From contig SFET01000002.1 in assembly GCA_004557125.1 (NCBI GenBank), forward strand, positions 62,001-126,000: a stretch of 64,000 bases of DNA, read 5' to 3'. The position numbers were made by a program, and so were the translations under genes. Position 1 is the stretch's first letter, and each line of letters begins with the position of its first letter. The notes beneath the pieces were generated by a model. It ran no database searches. It saw only the letters and a program-made list of their open reading frames with translations, and was not told the DNA's origin. Positions 14,970-23,703 of the stretch are shown here, one piece after another. Source of the DNA: Clostridiales bacterium. Lineage in GTDB: Bacteria > Bacillota > Clostridia > Christensenellales > Aristaeellaceae.

Positions 14970-16631
14970 TTACTGAAGGATTGCACCCTTGTCGGCGGAG
15001 GATACGAGCTTTGCATAGCGGGCCAGGTAGCCGGTCTTTACCTTCGGCTCCGGGCAGACCCACTTTGCGCGGCGCTCGGCGAGCACCTCGTCGGACACCT
15101 TCAGCTCGATCTTGCAGTTGGGGATGTCGATGGCAATGTGGTCGCCCTCCTCAACCAGCGCAATCAGTCCGCCCGCAGCGGCCTCGGGGCTGATGTGGCC
15201 GATGGATGCACCGCGGGTCGCGCCGGAGAAGCGGCCATCCGTGATCAGCGCAACGCTCTCGCCCAGGCCCATGCCGCAGATGGCGGAGGTGGGATTGAGC
15301 ATCTCGCGCATGCCCGGGCCGCCCTTGGGGCCCTCGTAGCGGATGACCACCACGTCGCCGGCGACGATCTTCTTCTCATAGATGGCGGCGATGGCCTCCT
15401 CCTCGGAGTCGAACACGCGGGCGGGGCCCTCGTGCACCATCATCTCGGGTGCGACGGCGCTCTGCTTGACCACGCAGCCGTCCACAGCCAGGTTGCCCTT
15501 GAGCACCGCGATGCCGCCCTGTGCGGAATAGGGATTGTCGACGGGACGGATGATCTCGGGATTCAGGTTGGCAACGCCCTCCAGGTTCTCCTCGATGGTC
15601 TTGCCGGTGACGGTCATCAGGCTGGTGTCCAGCAGGTTCTTCTTGGTGAGCTCCTTCATCACTGCCAGCACGCCGCCAGCGCGATCCAGATCCTCCATGA
15701 AGGTGTCGCCCGCCGGGGCCAGGTGGCACAGGTTCGGGGTGTGGGCGGAGATTTCGTTGGACATGTCCAGATCGATCTCCACGCCCGCCTCATGGGCGAT
15801 GGCTGGCAGGTGCAGCATGGTGTTGGTGGAGCAGCCCAGCGCCATATCCACGGTCTCGGCGTTGTGGAAGGCGGCGGGGATCATGATGTCGCGGGGACGG
15901 ATGTTGCGCTTGACCAGCTCCATGATCTGCATACCGGCCTTCTTGGCCAGGCGGATGCGGGCGGAGTAGGGCGCGGGGATGGTGCCGTTGCCCGGAAGCG
16001 CCATGCCGATGGCCTCGGTCAGGCAGTTCATGGAATTGGCGGTGTACATGCCGGAGCAGGAGCCGCAGCTGGGACAGGCATTCTCCTCGTAGTCCAGCAC
16101 GCCCTTCTCGTCCAGGGTACCGGCCTTGTACGCGCCCACGGCCTCGAACATGTGGCTCAGGCAGGTGCGGCGGCCATCCTTCAGGTGTCCGGCCAGCATC
16201 GGGCCACCGGAGACGAAGATGGTGGGAATGTTCAGGCGCGCGGCGGCCATCAGCAGGCCGGGCACGTTCTTGTCGCAGTTGGGGATCATCACCAGGCCGT
16301 CGAACTGATGGGCGATGGCCATGGCCTCGGTGGAGTCCGCGATCAGGTCGCGGGTCACCAGGGAGTACTTCATGCCGATGTGGCCCATGGCGATGCCGTC
16401 GCAGACGGCGATGGCCGGGAACATGATGGGCGTGCCGCCCGCAGCGCGTACACCGGCCTTGACCGCATCCGCGATCTTGTCCAGGTTCATGTGGCCCGGA
16501 ACAACCTCGTTGTAGGAGCTGACCACGCCGATGATCGGGCGGCGGATCTCCTCGTCGGTATAGCCCAGCGCGTAGAGCAGGCTACGGTTCGGCGCGCGCT
16601 CAACGCCCGCCTTGATGTAATCCGAATTCAT
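14970..16631 (-). CDS. ilvD: Dihydroxy-acid dehydratase
   Basis: IlvD dehydrates 2,3-dihydroxy-isovalerate and 2,3-dihydroxy-3-methylvalerate to the keto acid precursors of valine, leucine and isoleucine, using an iron-sulfur cluster in the cytoplasm. The 553-residue length is standard. Cluster and active-site motifs are present: CDG (C77), PNCDKN (C119) and CPSCGSCSGM (C186, C189, C192). The ATG at 16631 lies 30 bases after dctM, so ilvD is the last gene of a TRAP transporter operon headed by a T-box leader. No other ilv or leu gene is in the window. Confidence 0.97.
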   Translation of the reverse strand: MNSDYIKAGVERAPNRSLLYALGYTDEEIRRPIIGVVSSYNEVVPGHMNLDKIADAVKAGVRAAGGTPIMFPAIAVCDGIAMGHIGMKYSLVTRDLIADSTEAMAIAHQFDGLVMIPNCDKNVPGLLMAAARLNIPTIFVSGGPMLAGHLKDGRRTCLSHMFEAVGAYKAGTLDEKGVLDYEENACPSCGSCSGMYTANSMNCLTEAIGMALPGNGTIPAPYSARIRLAKKAGMQIMELVKRNIRPRDIMIPAAFHNAETVDMALGCSTNTMLHLPAIAHEAGVEIDLDMSNEISAHTPNLCHLAPAGDTFMEDLDRAGGVLAVMKELTKKNLLDTSLMTVTGKTIEENLEGVANLNPEIIRPVDNPYSAQGGIAVLKGNLAVDGCVVKQSAVAPEMMVHEGPARVFDSEEEAIAAIYEKKIVAGDVVVIRYEGPKGGPGMREMLNPTSAICGMGLGESVALITDGRFSGATRGASIGHISPEAAAGGLIALVEEGDHIAIDIPNCKIELKVSDEVLAERRAKWVCPEPKVKTGYLARYAKLVSSADKGAILQ

Positions 16632-16661
16632 AATATGCTACCTCCAGTACATTTGGATGTT

Positions 16662-17927
16662 TTACAGGATTCCGGGAACGATCAGCGGCACGAACACGAT
16701 GGCCAGGAACACGATGATCAGGCCGATCAGGTAGGGCACGACGGACTTCGAAATCTTCTCGATGGGCAGTCCCGTGATGCCGGTAGCGACGAACAGGTTG
16801 ATGGCCACAGGCGGGGTGATCATGCCGATGGCGATGCCCACCACGAACAGGATGCCGAAGTGCAGCGTGGACACGCCCAGCGCGCGCACCAGGGGCAGGA
16901 ACACGGGCGTGAGGATGATGATGGCCGAGGAGGTCTCCATGAACACGCCGGCGATCAGGATGATGATGGAGATCAGCATCATGATGATGTACTTGTTCTG
17001 GGAGATGGCGAGCACTGCGGAGCAGATGGTCTCGGGAATCTTCCAGTTGGCCAGCGCCCAGCCGAAGGGGCCGGAGCAGGCGATGATGATCATGATGACC
17101 GCGCTGGTCTTGGCGGAACCCAGCATGATCTGGAACAGCGCCTTGGGCGTGAGATCGCGATAGACGAGGATCGATACCAGCACCGCGTAGACGACCGCCA
17201 CAGCCGCCGCCTCAGAGGGCGTGAAGTAGCCGGAGAAGATGCCGCCCAGGATGATCAGGGGCATCAGAATCGCCGGAATGGCCTTCAGGAAGGTCTTGCC
17301 GATGTTCTTGATGGAGAAGCTTGCTCCCTTGGGATAGTGCCACCTGTACGCCTGCCACAGGGCAATTGCGATCAGGATGGTGCCCATCAGGATGCCGGGC
17401 ATAAAGCCGGCCTTGAACAGGCGGTTGACGCTCTCCTCCGCGATGACGGCGTAGAGCACCATGGGCACCGACGGCGGAATGACGACGCCGATGGTTCCGG
17501 CAGCCGCGACCAGTGCGGCGGCGGAATCCTCGCGATAGCCGCGCTTCTTCAGCTCGGGAACCAGCGTCGCGCCCACGGCGGCGGTGGTGGCCGCGCCGGA
17601 GCCGGAGATGGCTGCGAAGAACATGCCCGCCAGCACCGAGACCACGCTCAGGCCGCCGCGGATCATACCCAGGAAGGATTCGCAGAACTCCACCAGAACC
17701 TTGGAAATCTTGCCCTTCGCCAGCAGGTCGCCCGCCAGAATGAAGAACGGCACTGCGATCAGGCTGAAGGAATCGCAGCTCTGGAACATGCGTTGCACGA
17801 CGATCATCATCTTGCTTCCGCCATAGCCGGCGAACATCGTCACCGCTGCGGCAGAGCAGATGGAGAAGGCAACCGGTACGCCGATGACCAGCAGCACCAG
17901 GAACACAATAAAGAGAATTGCAGCCAT
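16662..17927 (-). CDS. dctM: TRAP transporter large permease (DctM family)
   Basis: The large membrane subunit of a tripartite ATP-independent periplasmic transporter couples solute import to an ion gradient, usually sodium. The 421-residue protein has about 12 hydrophobic helices and family blocks SGSGAATTAAVGATLVPELKK, GVVIPPSVPMVLYA and GMITPPVAINLFVATGI. Its ATG shares one base with the stop of dctQ (TGATG). The pairing with ilvD under one T-box suggests a substrate linked to branched-chain amino acid metabolism. Confidence 0.94.
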   Translation of the reverse strand: MAAILFIVFLVLLVIGVPVAFSICSAAAVTMFAGYGGSKMMIVVQRMFQSCDSFSLIAVPFFILAGDLLAKGKISKVLVEFCESFLGMIRGGLSVVSVLAGMFFAAISGSGAATTAAVGATLVPELKKRGYREDSAAALVAAAGTIGVVIPPSVPMVLYAVIAEESVNRLFKAGFMPGILMGTILIAIALWQAYRWHYPKGASFSIKNIGKTFLKAIPAILMPLIILGGIFSGYFTPSEAAAVAVVYAVLVSILVYRDLTPKALFQIMLGSAKTSAVIMIIIACSGPFGWALANWKIPETICSAVLAISQNKYIIMMLISIIILIAGVFMETSSAIIILTPVFLPLVRALGVSTLHFGILFVVGIAIGMITPPVAINLFVATGITGLPIEKISKSVVPYLIGLIIVFLAIVFVPLIVPGIL

Positions 17928-18430
17928 CAGCCCTTGACCTCCTTTTCTGCATTGGGTTTTGCCAGAATTTCATCCAGCATCATCACGAAAGCATGGTACA
18001 TCATGATGATCATGCTGATCGGGATGCACACGAAGACGTACTTCATCTTGATCGGCAGCGCAGTGGCCGTCTTGGTCAGCTTGCCGGTGTACATGCAGCC
18101 GTAATAGAACAGCACCGCGAACAGCACCAGGCAGATGGCGTGCACCAGGATGCGCAGAACCCGGGAAACCTTTTCCGGGAATGCATTCTGCACGAAGGTG
18201 ATGGAGATGTTGCCGCTGTGGCGATAGACGCAGGTCGCGCCAAAGAAGGTGGACCAGATCAGCAGATAGCGCGTCACCTCATCGGACCAGGACAGCGCCG
18301 TGAACCAGGTGCGGAATACGATCTGCGCAGCAGTAATAATCACCATCGCGCCGATCATGATCACGATCAGCACGCCGCAGATCTTGTCCAGCGCGTTGCT
18401 GATCTTATCCAGACAGGCCTTTACTTTCAA
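17927..18430 (-). CDS. dctQ: TRAP transporter small permease (DctQ family)
   Basis: The 167-residue protein has four membrane helices and the DctQ signature RTWFTALSWSDEVTRYLLIW followed by GATCVYRHSGN. It forms the small subunit that supports DctM. The start is a TTG at 18430 with a GGGGG site nine bases upstream. It follows dctP by 123 bases that contain a strong hairpin. Confidence 0.92.
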   Translation of the reverse strand: MKVKACLDKISNALDKICGVLIVIMIGAMVIITAAQIVFRTWFTALSWSDEVTRYLLIWSTFFGATCVYRHSGNISITFVQNAFPEKVSRVLRILVHAICLVLFAVLFYYGCMYTGKLTKTATALPIKMKYVFVCIPISMIIMMYHAFVMMLDEILAKPNAEKEVKG

Positions 18431-18518
18431 ACAGTATACCCCCTCGTATCTCCCAAGTCTCCACTTTCAGGCTGTTGAAGGACTGCACGGAGAGCGTTCC
18501 CTCCATGCCGTCATGTGG

Positions 18519-18542
18519 CGGCGCTCCGTTTCCGGAGCGCCG
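18519..18542 (-). promoter_or_regulatory. Intercistronic hairpin after dctP with GAAA tetraloop
   Basis: CGGCGCTCCG pairs with CGGAGCGCCG around a loop that reads GAAA on the minus strand, a GNRA tetraloop. There is no U tract, so it looks like a 3' stabiliser that lets the binding protein be made in excess over the permease. Confidence 0.65.
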
Positions 18543-18553
18543 TAGGTGTGCGC

Positions 18554-19525
18554 TTATTCAGCGAGCTGTGCCTGAATGCGGGCGACGTAGTCCGCATACT
18601 GCGGATAGGCGTCGTACACGCCCTGAACGGCCTCACGGAAGGAATCCACGTCGGGATCCTCGACGACCTCAACGCCGTGCGCCTTGATCTCAGCCAGCTG
18701 GCCGGCTTCCTGCTCGGCAACCCAAGCGCGCTCATACTCGGCGGCCTCCTGGGCGGACTCCAGGAAGATCTGCTGGGTGGCCTCGTCCAGGCCGTTGAAC
18801 ACGTCCAGGCTCATGGTGATGATGGCAGTGGCATAGCTGTGACGGTCCAGGGTCACGTACTTCTGGTTGTAATCCCACAGGCCGTAGGAGTAGATGACGT
18901 TGACGGGGTTCTCCTCGCCCTCGATGGTGCCCTGCTGCATGGCGGTCAGCGCCTCAGCCCAGGCCATGGGAACGGCGTTCACGCCCAGCGCGTTGAAGGT
19001 GGCGGTGTAGACCTCGTTCTCCATCACGCGCAGCTTCAGGCCCTCCAGGTCGGCGGCGCAGGTCACGGGGCGCACGGAGTTGGTCACGTTGCGGAAGCCG
19101 CGCTCAGCGTAGGCCAGGCCCTTCAGACCAACCTCTTCCAGGGTGCCGAGCAGCTCCTTGCCGATCTCGCCGTCCAGAACCGCATAGGCTTCCTCGTTGC
19201 TGGCGAACAGGAAGGGCATGTCCAGAACGCCCATCATCTCGGAGAAGTTGACGAAGGGGCCGGAGGTGATGATGCCCATGTCCAGCATGCCCATGGTCAT
19301 GCTGTCCAGCATGTCGCTCTCGCCGCCCAGGGTGCCGTTGGGATAGATCTCGATCTTGTATTCGCCGTTGGTGCGCTCTGCAACCAGCTCAGCAAACTTC
19401 TCAGCGCAGACCTGGAAGGAGTCCTGCTCGTTGACGGTGGTGCCCAGCTGCAGCACAGTCTCCGCCATCGCGGAAGCGCTCAGGCACAGAACCAGTGCCA
19501 GAACCAGAGCAAACATCTTTTTCAT
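18554..19525 (-). CDS. dctP: TRAP transporter solute-binding protein (DctP family)
   Basis: The 323-residue protein starts with a Sec signal peptide (MKKMFALVLALVLCLSASA-MA) and has the DctP fold: LGTTVNEQDSF, FAELVAERTNGEYKIEIYP, GPFVNFSEMMGVLDMPFLF and GLKGLAYAERGFRNVTNS. The conserved Arg in the LKLRVME segment, which in the family binds the substrate carboxylate, is present, so an organic acid ligand is likely. The ATG at 19525 has GGGGG upstream; the open frame to 19567 has none. It is the first gene after the T-box. Confidence 0.94.
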   Translation of the reverse strand: MKKMFALVLALVLCLSASAMAETVLQLGTTVNEQDSFQVCAEKFAELVAERTNGEYKIEIYPNGTLGGESDMLDSMTMGMLDMGIITSGPFVNFSEMMGVLDMPFLFASNEEAYAVLDGEIGKELLGTLEEVGLKGLAYAERGFRNVTNSVRPVTCAADLEGLKLRVMENEVYTATFNALGVNAVPMAWAEALTAMQQGTIEGEENPVNVIYSYGLWDYNQKYVTLDRHSYATAIITMSLDVFNGLDEATQQIFLESAQEAAEYERAWVAEQEAGQLAEIKAHGVEVVEDPDVDSFREAVQGVYDAYPQYADYVARIQAQLAE

Positions 19526-19627
19526 CTTGGTTTCCCCCTTGAAAATACTTGTATTTTTCAGCGCCATAGGCGATTGAAGCAGAGGATTCGGGCACCCTTG
19601 CCGCTCCGTCAGAGAGGTGCAGGTGCG

Positions 19628-19920
19628 TAAAAAAACGCTCCTGTCTCACTTTTCAGAGACAGAAGCGCGGCTTCTGCGGTACCACTCCAATTGCCGCTCT
19701 TCGCGGCCACTCAGCCACATCGGCGGCATGATCTGCCGCGAATGCGAAACGCCTGTAACGGGGCGTCAAGCCGGTTCCACTTACACAGCGATGCACCTTC
19801 AGCGAACTGCTCTGGGAGGATCTTCCTGACTGACTTGCACACCGCCTCGCACCGACCGGCGGCTCTCTGGAATGCGCATCAGCGTACTTTTCCCTTCAAC
19901 GCAATTTTTTCGGTTGAACT
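19628..19920 (-). promoter_or_regulatory. T-box leader, isoleucine specifier (ATC)
   Basis: On the minus strand this is a full tRNA-sensing T-box. Stem I has AGTA in the 5' side of the specifier loop and GGAAG-ATC-C on the 3' side; by the layout of the glyQS leader the codon after GAA+1 is ATC (19819-19821), isoleucine. The AGAGAG bulge and GGTGCGA distal loop are present. The conserved T-box sequence reads GGAGTGGTACCGC, whose TGGT would pair with an A73 discriminator. The alternative terminator (CTGTCTC with GAGACAG, then seven T) ends near 19630. It controls dctP-dctQ-dctM-ilvD. Confidence 0.9.
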
Positions 19921-19926
19921 GGACAT

Positions 19927-19955
19927 ATTCTAGTACCAATGCGACAATTTGTCAA
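19927..19955 (-). promoter_or_regulatory. Sigma-A promoter of the T-box operon
   Basis: Minus strand TTGACA, 17 bases, TAGAAT. Transcription would start at about 19920. The AT-rich stretch 19956-20084, downstream of asnB, shows nothing else I can name and no clear asnB terminator. Confidence 0.85.
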
Positions 19956-20084
19956 TACCATTCCGGAATATTTTTCAAAGAATTCTCTCACTTGCCGACA
20001 TATTCCGACAAATTTCTCCATTTTTACGAATATTTGCTGCAGTATTAAAAGAATCTTTTCGATTTTTCACACAAGGCAGCCATA

Positions 20085-21941
20085 CTAAAACGGTGGCTCC
20101 AATCCAAACTTTTTCATCCAGGCATTGATCTGAACGAGATATGCCAGCATTTGCGGACCGGCCATCAGCTGCCCGAACCAATGCTTCCCGCAATCCCCCG
20201 CCGAGAGCAAAAGCCTCTCGCGCAGCGCCGCTTCGTCAATGATCGCGCGTATGGGTGCGTCTTTCTCCGCCAGCAGCTGTTCCACACGCACCTTAACCAG
20301 CGCCTCGTATGCAGGATTGTGGGTCTTGGGATAGGGACTCTTGGGCCGGCTGCGCACATCTTCCGGCAGGATGTCCCGCGCCGCATCCCGCAGCAGCTGC
20401 TTGCGCACGCCGCCCCGTGCCTTCATCTCCCAGGGAATGTTCCAGACGTACTCCACCAGATGCTGATCGCAGAAGGGGACGCGCACCTCCAGCCCACTGG
20501 CCATGGACATCCGATCCTTGCGCTCCAGCAGCGTCGACATGAACCAGTTTAGGTTCAGCCAGGTAACCTCGCGTCGGCGCTTTGCCGCCCCCACTTCCCC
20601 CTCCAGCCGCGGCGTCTCCGCAACGGAGGCGGCATAGCGGCTGTGCACGTAATCCCCCACGGCCAGTCGGCGCCAGACCTCCTTGTTCCATGTGCTCCTG
20701 CGCACTTCGAGATCCATGCTCCAGGGAAAGCCGTCCGCGAACAGCATTTCCGGACGCACGAACCAGGGATAGCCGCCGAAAATCTCGTCCGCACACTCTC
20801 CGGACAGTGCCACCACGTGATGCTGCGACACCTCGCGGCAGAACCACCAGAGCGACGAATCCACATCCGCCATGCCGGGCAGATCCTTCGCCTCCATCGC
20901 AGGCACCAGAGCGTCGCACAGCGCAGCAATCGGGCAGGTCAGTATGCGATGCCGGGTGTGAAATGCCTCCGCCATGCGCATCGCCCAGGGTGCGTCGTCA
21001 TCCGGTTGGAATGCGGTCGGATGAAAGTAGCGCGCGTTGTCGGCATAGTCGAAGGAGTAGGTCTCCAGGGATGGCCGTCCCTGCGCTGCAATTTCCCGGG
21101 CCGCCACCGCGGTGATGATGCTCGAATCCAGACCACCCGACAGGAAGGTACACAGGGACACGTCGCTGGCCAGCTGTCGCCGGATCGCGCCCGTAAGCAG
21201 TTCGCGCGTGTGATGCACGCTGTCCTCGTAGTTCTCCCGATGGGGACGGCTCTCCAGCTGCCAGTAGCGCCAGCTGCGCACGCCGCTGCGCGTTGCGCGC
21301 ATGCAGTGGCCCGGTTTCAGCTCCGAAACGTTTGCAAATACGCCAAAACCTGCCGTGCGTGCCGGACCGATGCCCAACACCTCCCGCCATCCGTCGTCGC
21401 CCACCCTCGGCCGAAAGCCCGGATAGTCGAACAGCGCCTTGATCTCCGAAGCGAACAGCAGTGTGCCGTCGGAGGCGTGCGCGTAGAACAGTGGCTTCAC
21501 ACCAAAACGGTCCCGACACAGGAAGAAGCGTTCGCGAATGCCATCCCAGATGACGAAGGCATAGATGCCCTCCAGGCGGTGCACGCATGCCTCGCCCCAC
21601 TCCATGTAGGACAGCAGCAGCACTTCCGTATCGCAGTCCGTCTCAAAGGCCCAGCCCTTTGATCCAAGCTCCCGGCGCAGGTGTTTTGCATTGTACAATT
21701 CCCCGTTGTATGCAATGGCGAATTCGTGCCGGCCCCGCCTGCGCACCATGGGCTGATGTCCTCGCGCAGGATCCATCACCGCCAGCCTTCGATGGGCGAG
21801 CACACCGTGGCTGTTGGCCCATTGGCCCTTGCCATTCGGGCCGCGGTGGTTCAGCGTCTCCCCCATCTCCCGCGCAATGGTCTGCCTTTCCGGGCGTTCA
21901 TTGTTCTGATCGAATGCAATCAAGCCAGCAATTCCGCACAT
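20085..21941 (-). CDS. asnB: Asparagine synthase (glutamine-hydrolysing)
   Basis: AsnB makes asparagine from aspartate, ATP and glutamine. The 618-residue protein starts MCGIAG with the N-terminal amidotransferase nucleophile Cys2, followed by HRRLAVMD and YNGELYN of the glutaminase domain, then the synthetase PP-loop SGGLDSS at 268-274 and SGECADEIFGGY. The start at 21941 has AGGGAG upstream and is fixed by the need for Cys2; the frame extends much further upstream but not as protein. Length resembles the Bacillus AsnO type. It stands alone between degV and the T-box promoter. Confidence 0.95.
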   Translation of the reverse strand: MCGIAGLIAFDQNNERPERQTIAREMGETLNHRGPNGKGQWANSHGVLAHRRLAVMDPARGHQPMVRRRGRHEFAIAYNGELYNAKHLRRELGSKGWAFETDCDTEVLLLSYMEWGEACVHRLEGIYAFVIWDGIRERFFLCRDRFGVKPLFYAHASDGTLLFASEIKALFDYPGFRPRVGDDGWREVLGIGPARTAGFGVFANVSELKPGHCMRATRSGVRSWRYWQLESRPHRENYEDSVHHTRELLTGAIRRQLASDVSLCTFLSGGLDSSIITAVAAREIAAQGRPSLETYSFDYADNARYFHPTAFQPDDDAPWAMRMAEAFHTRHRILTCPIAALCDALVPAMEAKDLPGMADVDSSLWWFCREVSQHHVVALSGECADEIFGGYPWFVRPEMLFADGFPWSMDLEVRRSTWNKEVWRRLAVGDYVHSRYAASVAETPRLEGEVGAAKRRREVTWLNLNWFMSTLLERKDRMSMASGLEVRVPFCDQHLVEYVWNIPWEMKARGGVRKQLLRDAARDILPEDVRSRPKSPYPKTHNPAYEALVKVRVEQLLAEKDAPIRAIIDEAALRERLLLSAGDCGKHWFGQLMAGPQMLAYLVQINAWMKKFGLEPPF

Positions 21942-22033
21942 AGCGACACTCCCTTCGAAGAAACATCCCAGCATATGCGCAGAATTCGACCGACATGCAT
22001 TTCTCTGTTTCGCACCTTCAGTCCGATATGCGA

Positions 22034-22074
22034 CAAAAGCGGCCGGGCCGGTCAAAGACCGACACAGCCGCTTT
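22034..22074 (-). terminator. Terminator at the end of the fab operon
   Basis: AAAGCGGC (22036-22043) pairs with GCCGCTTT (22067-22074), with inner GGTC/GACC pairing, and is followed on the minus strand by TTTTGTC. It lies directly after degV. Confidence 0.85.
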
Positions 22075-22084
22075 GCACGTTTGT

Positions 22085-22933
22085 TCATTTCTTTCCCTTG
22101 CCGGGGTCCTCTGCAATGTAGGCCACGCCCACGCAGCCCCTTCCCAGATGCGCGCCGAGCACCGGACCGATCCGCCTGCGCTCGATCTCGCGATCCTCTC
22201 GGGCGAGCTTCACCGGCAGCTTCTCCGCAGCTTCCGCGCCGAGGAAGTTGTCCACCACCAGCAGACCCTTCGCATCCTTGCAGAAGGCGCACAGCTTGTT
22301 CGCCTGATCCAGACGGCCGCGCGCGAGGCCTGCCGAAACCACCGCGCCGTCGCGCATCTCCAGGATGGGCTTGATGTTCAGCACGGTGGAGACGGACATG
22401 CGCACGTTGCCCAGACGGCCGCTACGCCGCAGGGGCGCCATGTCGTCCACCGAGAAGCAGATCCGCACGCGCTCGCGCAGCTTCTGCATCTCCTTTGCCA
22501 CCGCCGAGAGCTTCGCACCCGCACTGATGCGCATGCGCGCCTCGCGAATCAGCAGGTACAGCCCGGAGCAGGTGGTCAGGGAGTCCACGATCTCGATGTG
22601 CTGCTTCCCCACTTCCTTCGCCGCCAGCACCGCATTGGCATAGGTGCCGCTCAGGCGGGAGGAGATGGTGAGACAGAGAATCTCGTAGCCTGCCTTTTTC
22701 AGCAGCTTGAAGGTATTGATGAAGCCGTTCAGCGACGCCTGGGAGGTGTGCACGGAATCGATGTGCTCCGCTACCTCCATCTCCGCCTTGAAATCCGCGT
22801 CGATGCAGCCCTCATTGAAGCTCTGGTTGTCCGAAAAGGAGTAGCTCATGGGGACCACGACGACCCCAAGGGCCACCGCTTCTTCATGGGTGAGATAGGC
22901 AGTACTGTCGGTTACGATGGCAATCACGCACAT
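22085..22933 (-). CDS. DegV family fatty-acid-binding protein
   Basis: DegV proteins bind a single fatty acid; some (FakB) present it to the kinase FakA. The 282-residue protein has the family pattern TDSTAYL, the VHTSQAS loop, TISSRLSGTYANA, VDSLTTCSGL and LNIKPIL. Its start overlaps the end of accA by ten bases, so it is the last gene of the fatty acid synthesis operon, which gives independent support for a lipid role. No fakA gene is in the window. Confidence 0.9.
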   Translation of the reverse strand: MCVIAIVTDSTAYLTHEEAVALGVVVVPMSYSFSDNQSFNEGCIDADFKAEMEVAEHIDSVHTSQASLNGFINTFKLLKKAGYEILCLTISSRLSGTYANAVLAAKEVGKQHIEIVDSLTTCSGLYLLIREARMRISAGAKLSAVAKEMQKLRERVRICFSVDDMAPLRRSGRLGNVRMSVSTVLNIKPILEMRDGAVVSAGLARGRLDQANKLCAFCKDAKGLLVVDNFLGAEAAEKLPVKLAREDREIERRRIGPVLGAHLGRGCVGVAYIAEDPGKGKK

Positions 22934-23703
22934 CCACCCCCTATTTTGCGAAACTTCTGATACCGCTTGTCCAGCAGGACGTCCGCATCCAGCGCGAGAT
23001 TGCGCCGGAATGTTTCGGCTATTGCATCCTTCAGGCGCTGCATATCCACGCCGCCCTCCTGAACGGACGGAACGATCCTTTCGATCACGCCGAATTCATG
23101 GAGATCCTTTGCAGTGAGATGCAAACTCTCCGCGGCCTCCCGGGCGCGGTTGGCGTCCTTCCAGAGGATGCTCGCCGCACCCTCCGGAGAGATGACGGAG
23201 TAGTACGCATCCTCCAGCATCCACACCTCGTCTGCAACCGCCAGCGCCAGCGCGCCGCCGCTGCCGCCCTCGCCGATGACGATGCTCAGAACAGGCGTGC
23301 GCACGGTCATCAGCTCCGACATGTTCTCGGCGATGGCCTGGCCCTGACCGCGCTCCTCGGCACCGACGCCGCAGTAGGCGCCCGAGGTATCCACCAGGCA
23401 GAGGATCGGCCGATGGAACTTCTCCGCCAGCTTGATCTGGCGCAGCGACTTGCGGTAGCCTTCGGGATTGGCAGAGCCGAAGTTGTGTTTGAGCTTGTCA
23501 GCGGTATCCGTACCCTTTTCGATACCGATGACGGTCACGGGCATGCCGGACAGGCTACCGATGCCACTGATGACGGCGGTATCGTCGCCGAAGCGCCGGT
23601 CGCCGTGCATCTCGATGAAATTGTCAATCATGCCGTCGATGTAGGCCTTCGCCGTGGGTCGCCCGGCGCTACGCGAGGCCTGCACGCACTCGTAAGCCCT
23701 CAT
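22924..23703 (-). CDS. accA: Acetyl-CoA carboxylase carboxyltransferase subunit alpha
   Basis: AccA with AccD transfers the carboxyl group from carboxybiotin to acetyl-CoA to form malonyl-CoA. The 259-residue protein lacks roughly 50-60 residues at the N-terminus compared with the Bacillus and E. coli proteins, as in many Clostridia. Core motifs are GDRRFGDD, NFGSANPEGYRKSLR, DTSGAYCGVGAEERGQ and GEGGSGGALALAVAD. It overlaps accD by four bases (ATGA). Confidence 0.95.
   Translation of the reverse strand: MRAYECVQASRSAGRPTAKAYIDGMIDNFIEMHGDRRFGDDTAVISGIGSLSGMPVTVIGIEKGTDTADKLKHNFGSANPEGYRKSLRQIKLAEKFHRPILCLVDTSGAYCGVGAEERGQGQAIAENMSELMTVRTPVLSIVIGEGGSGGALALAVADEVWMLEDAYYSVISPEGAASILWKDANRAREAAESLHLTAKDLHEFGVIERIVPSVQEGGVDMQRLKDAIAETFRRNLALDADVLLDKRYQKFRKIGGGCA

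Noticed and set aside
14967..18104. Open frame of over 1000 codons on the plus strand across ilvD and dctM
   Set aside because: It is antisense to two certain genes, has a His/Asp/Gly-rich composition typical of shadow frames in GC-rich DNA, and no ribosome site.
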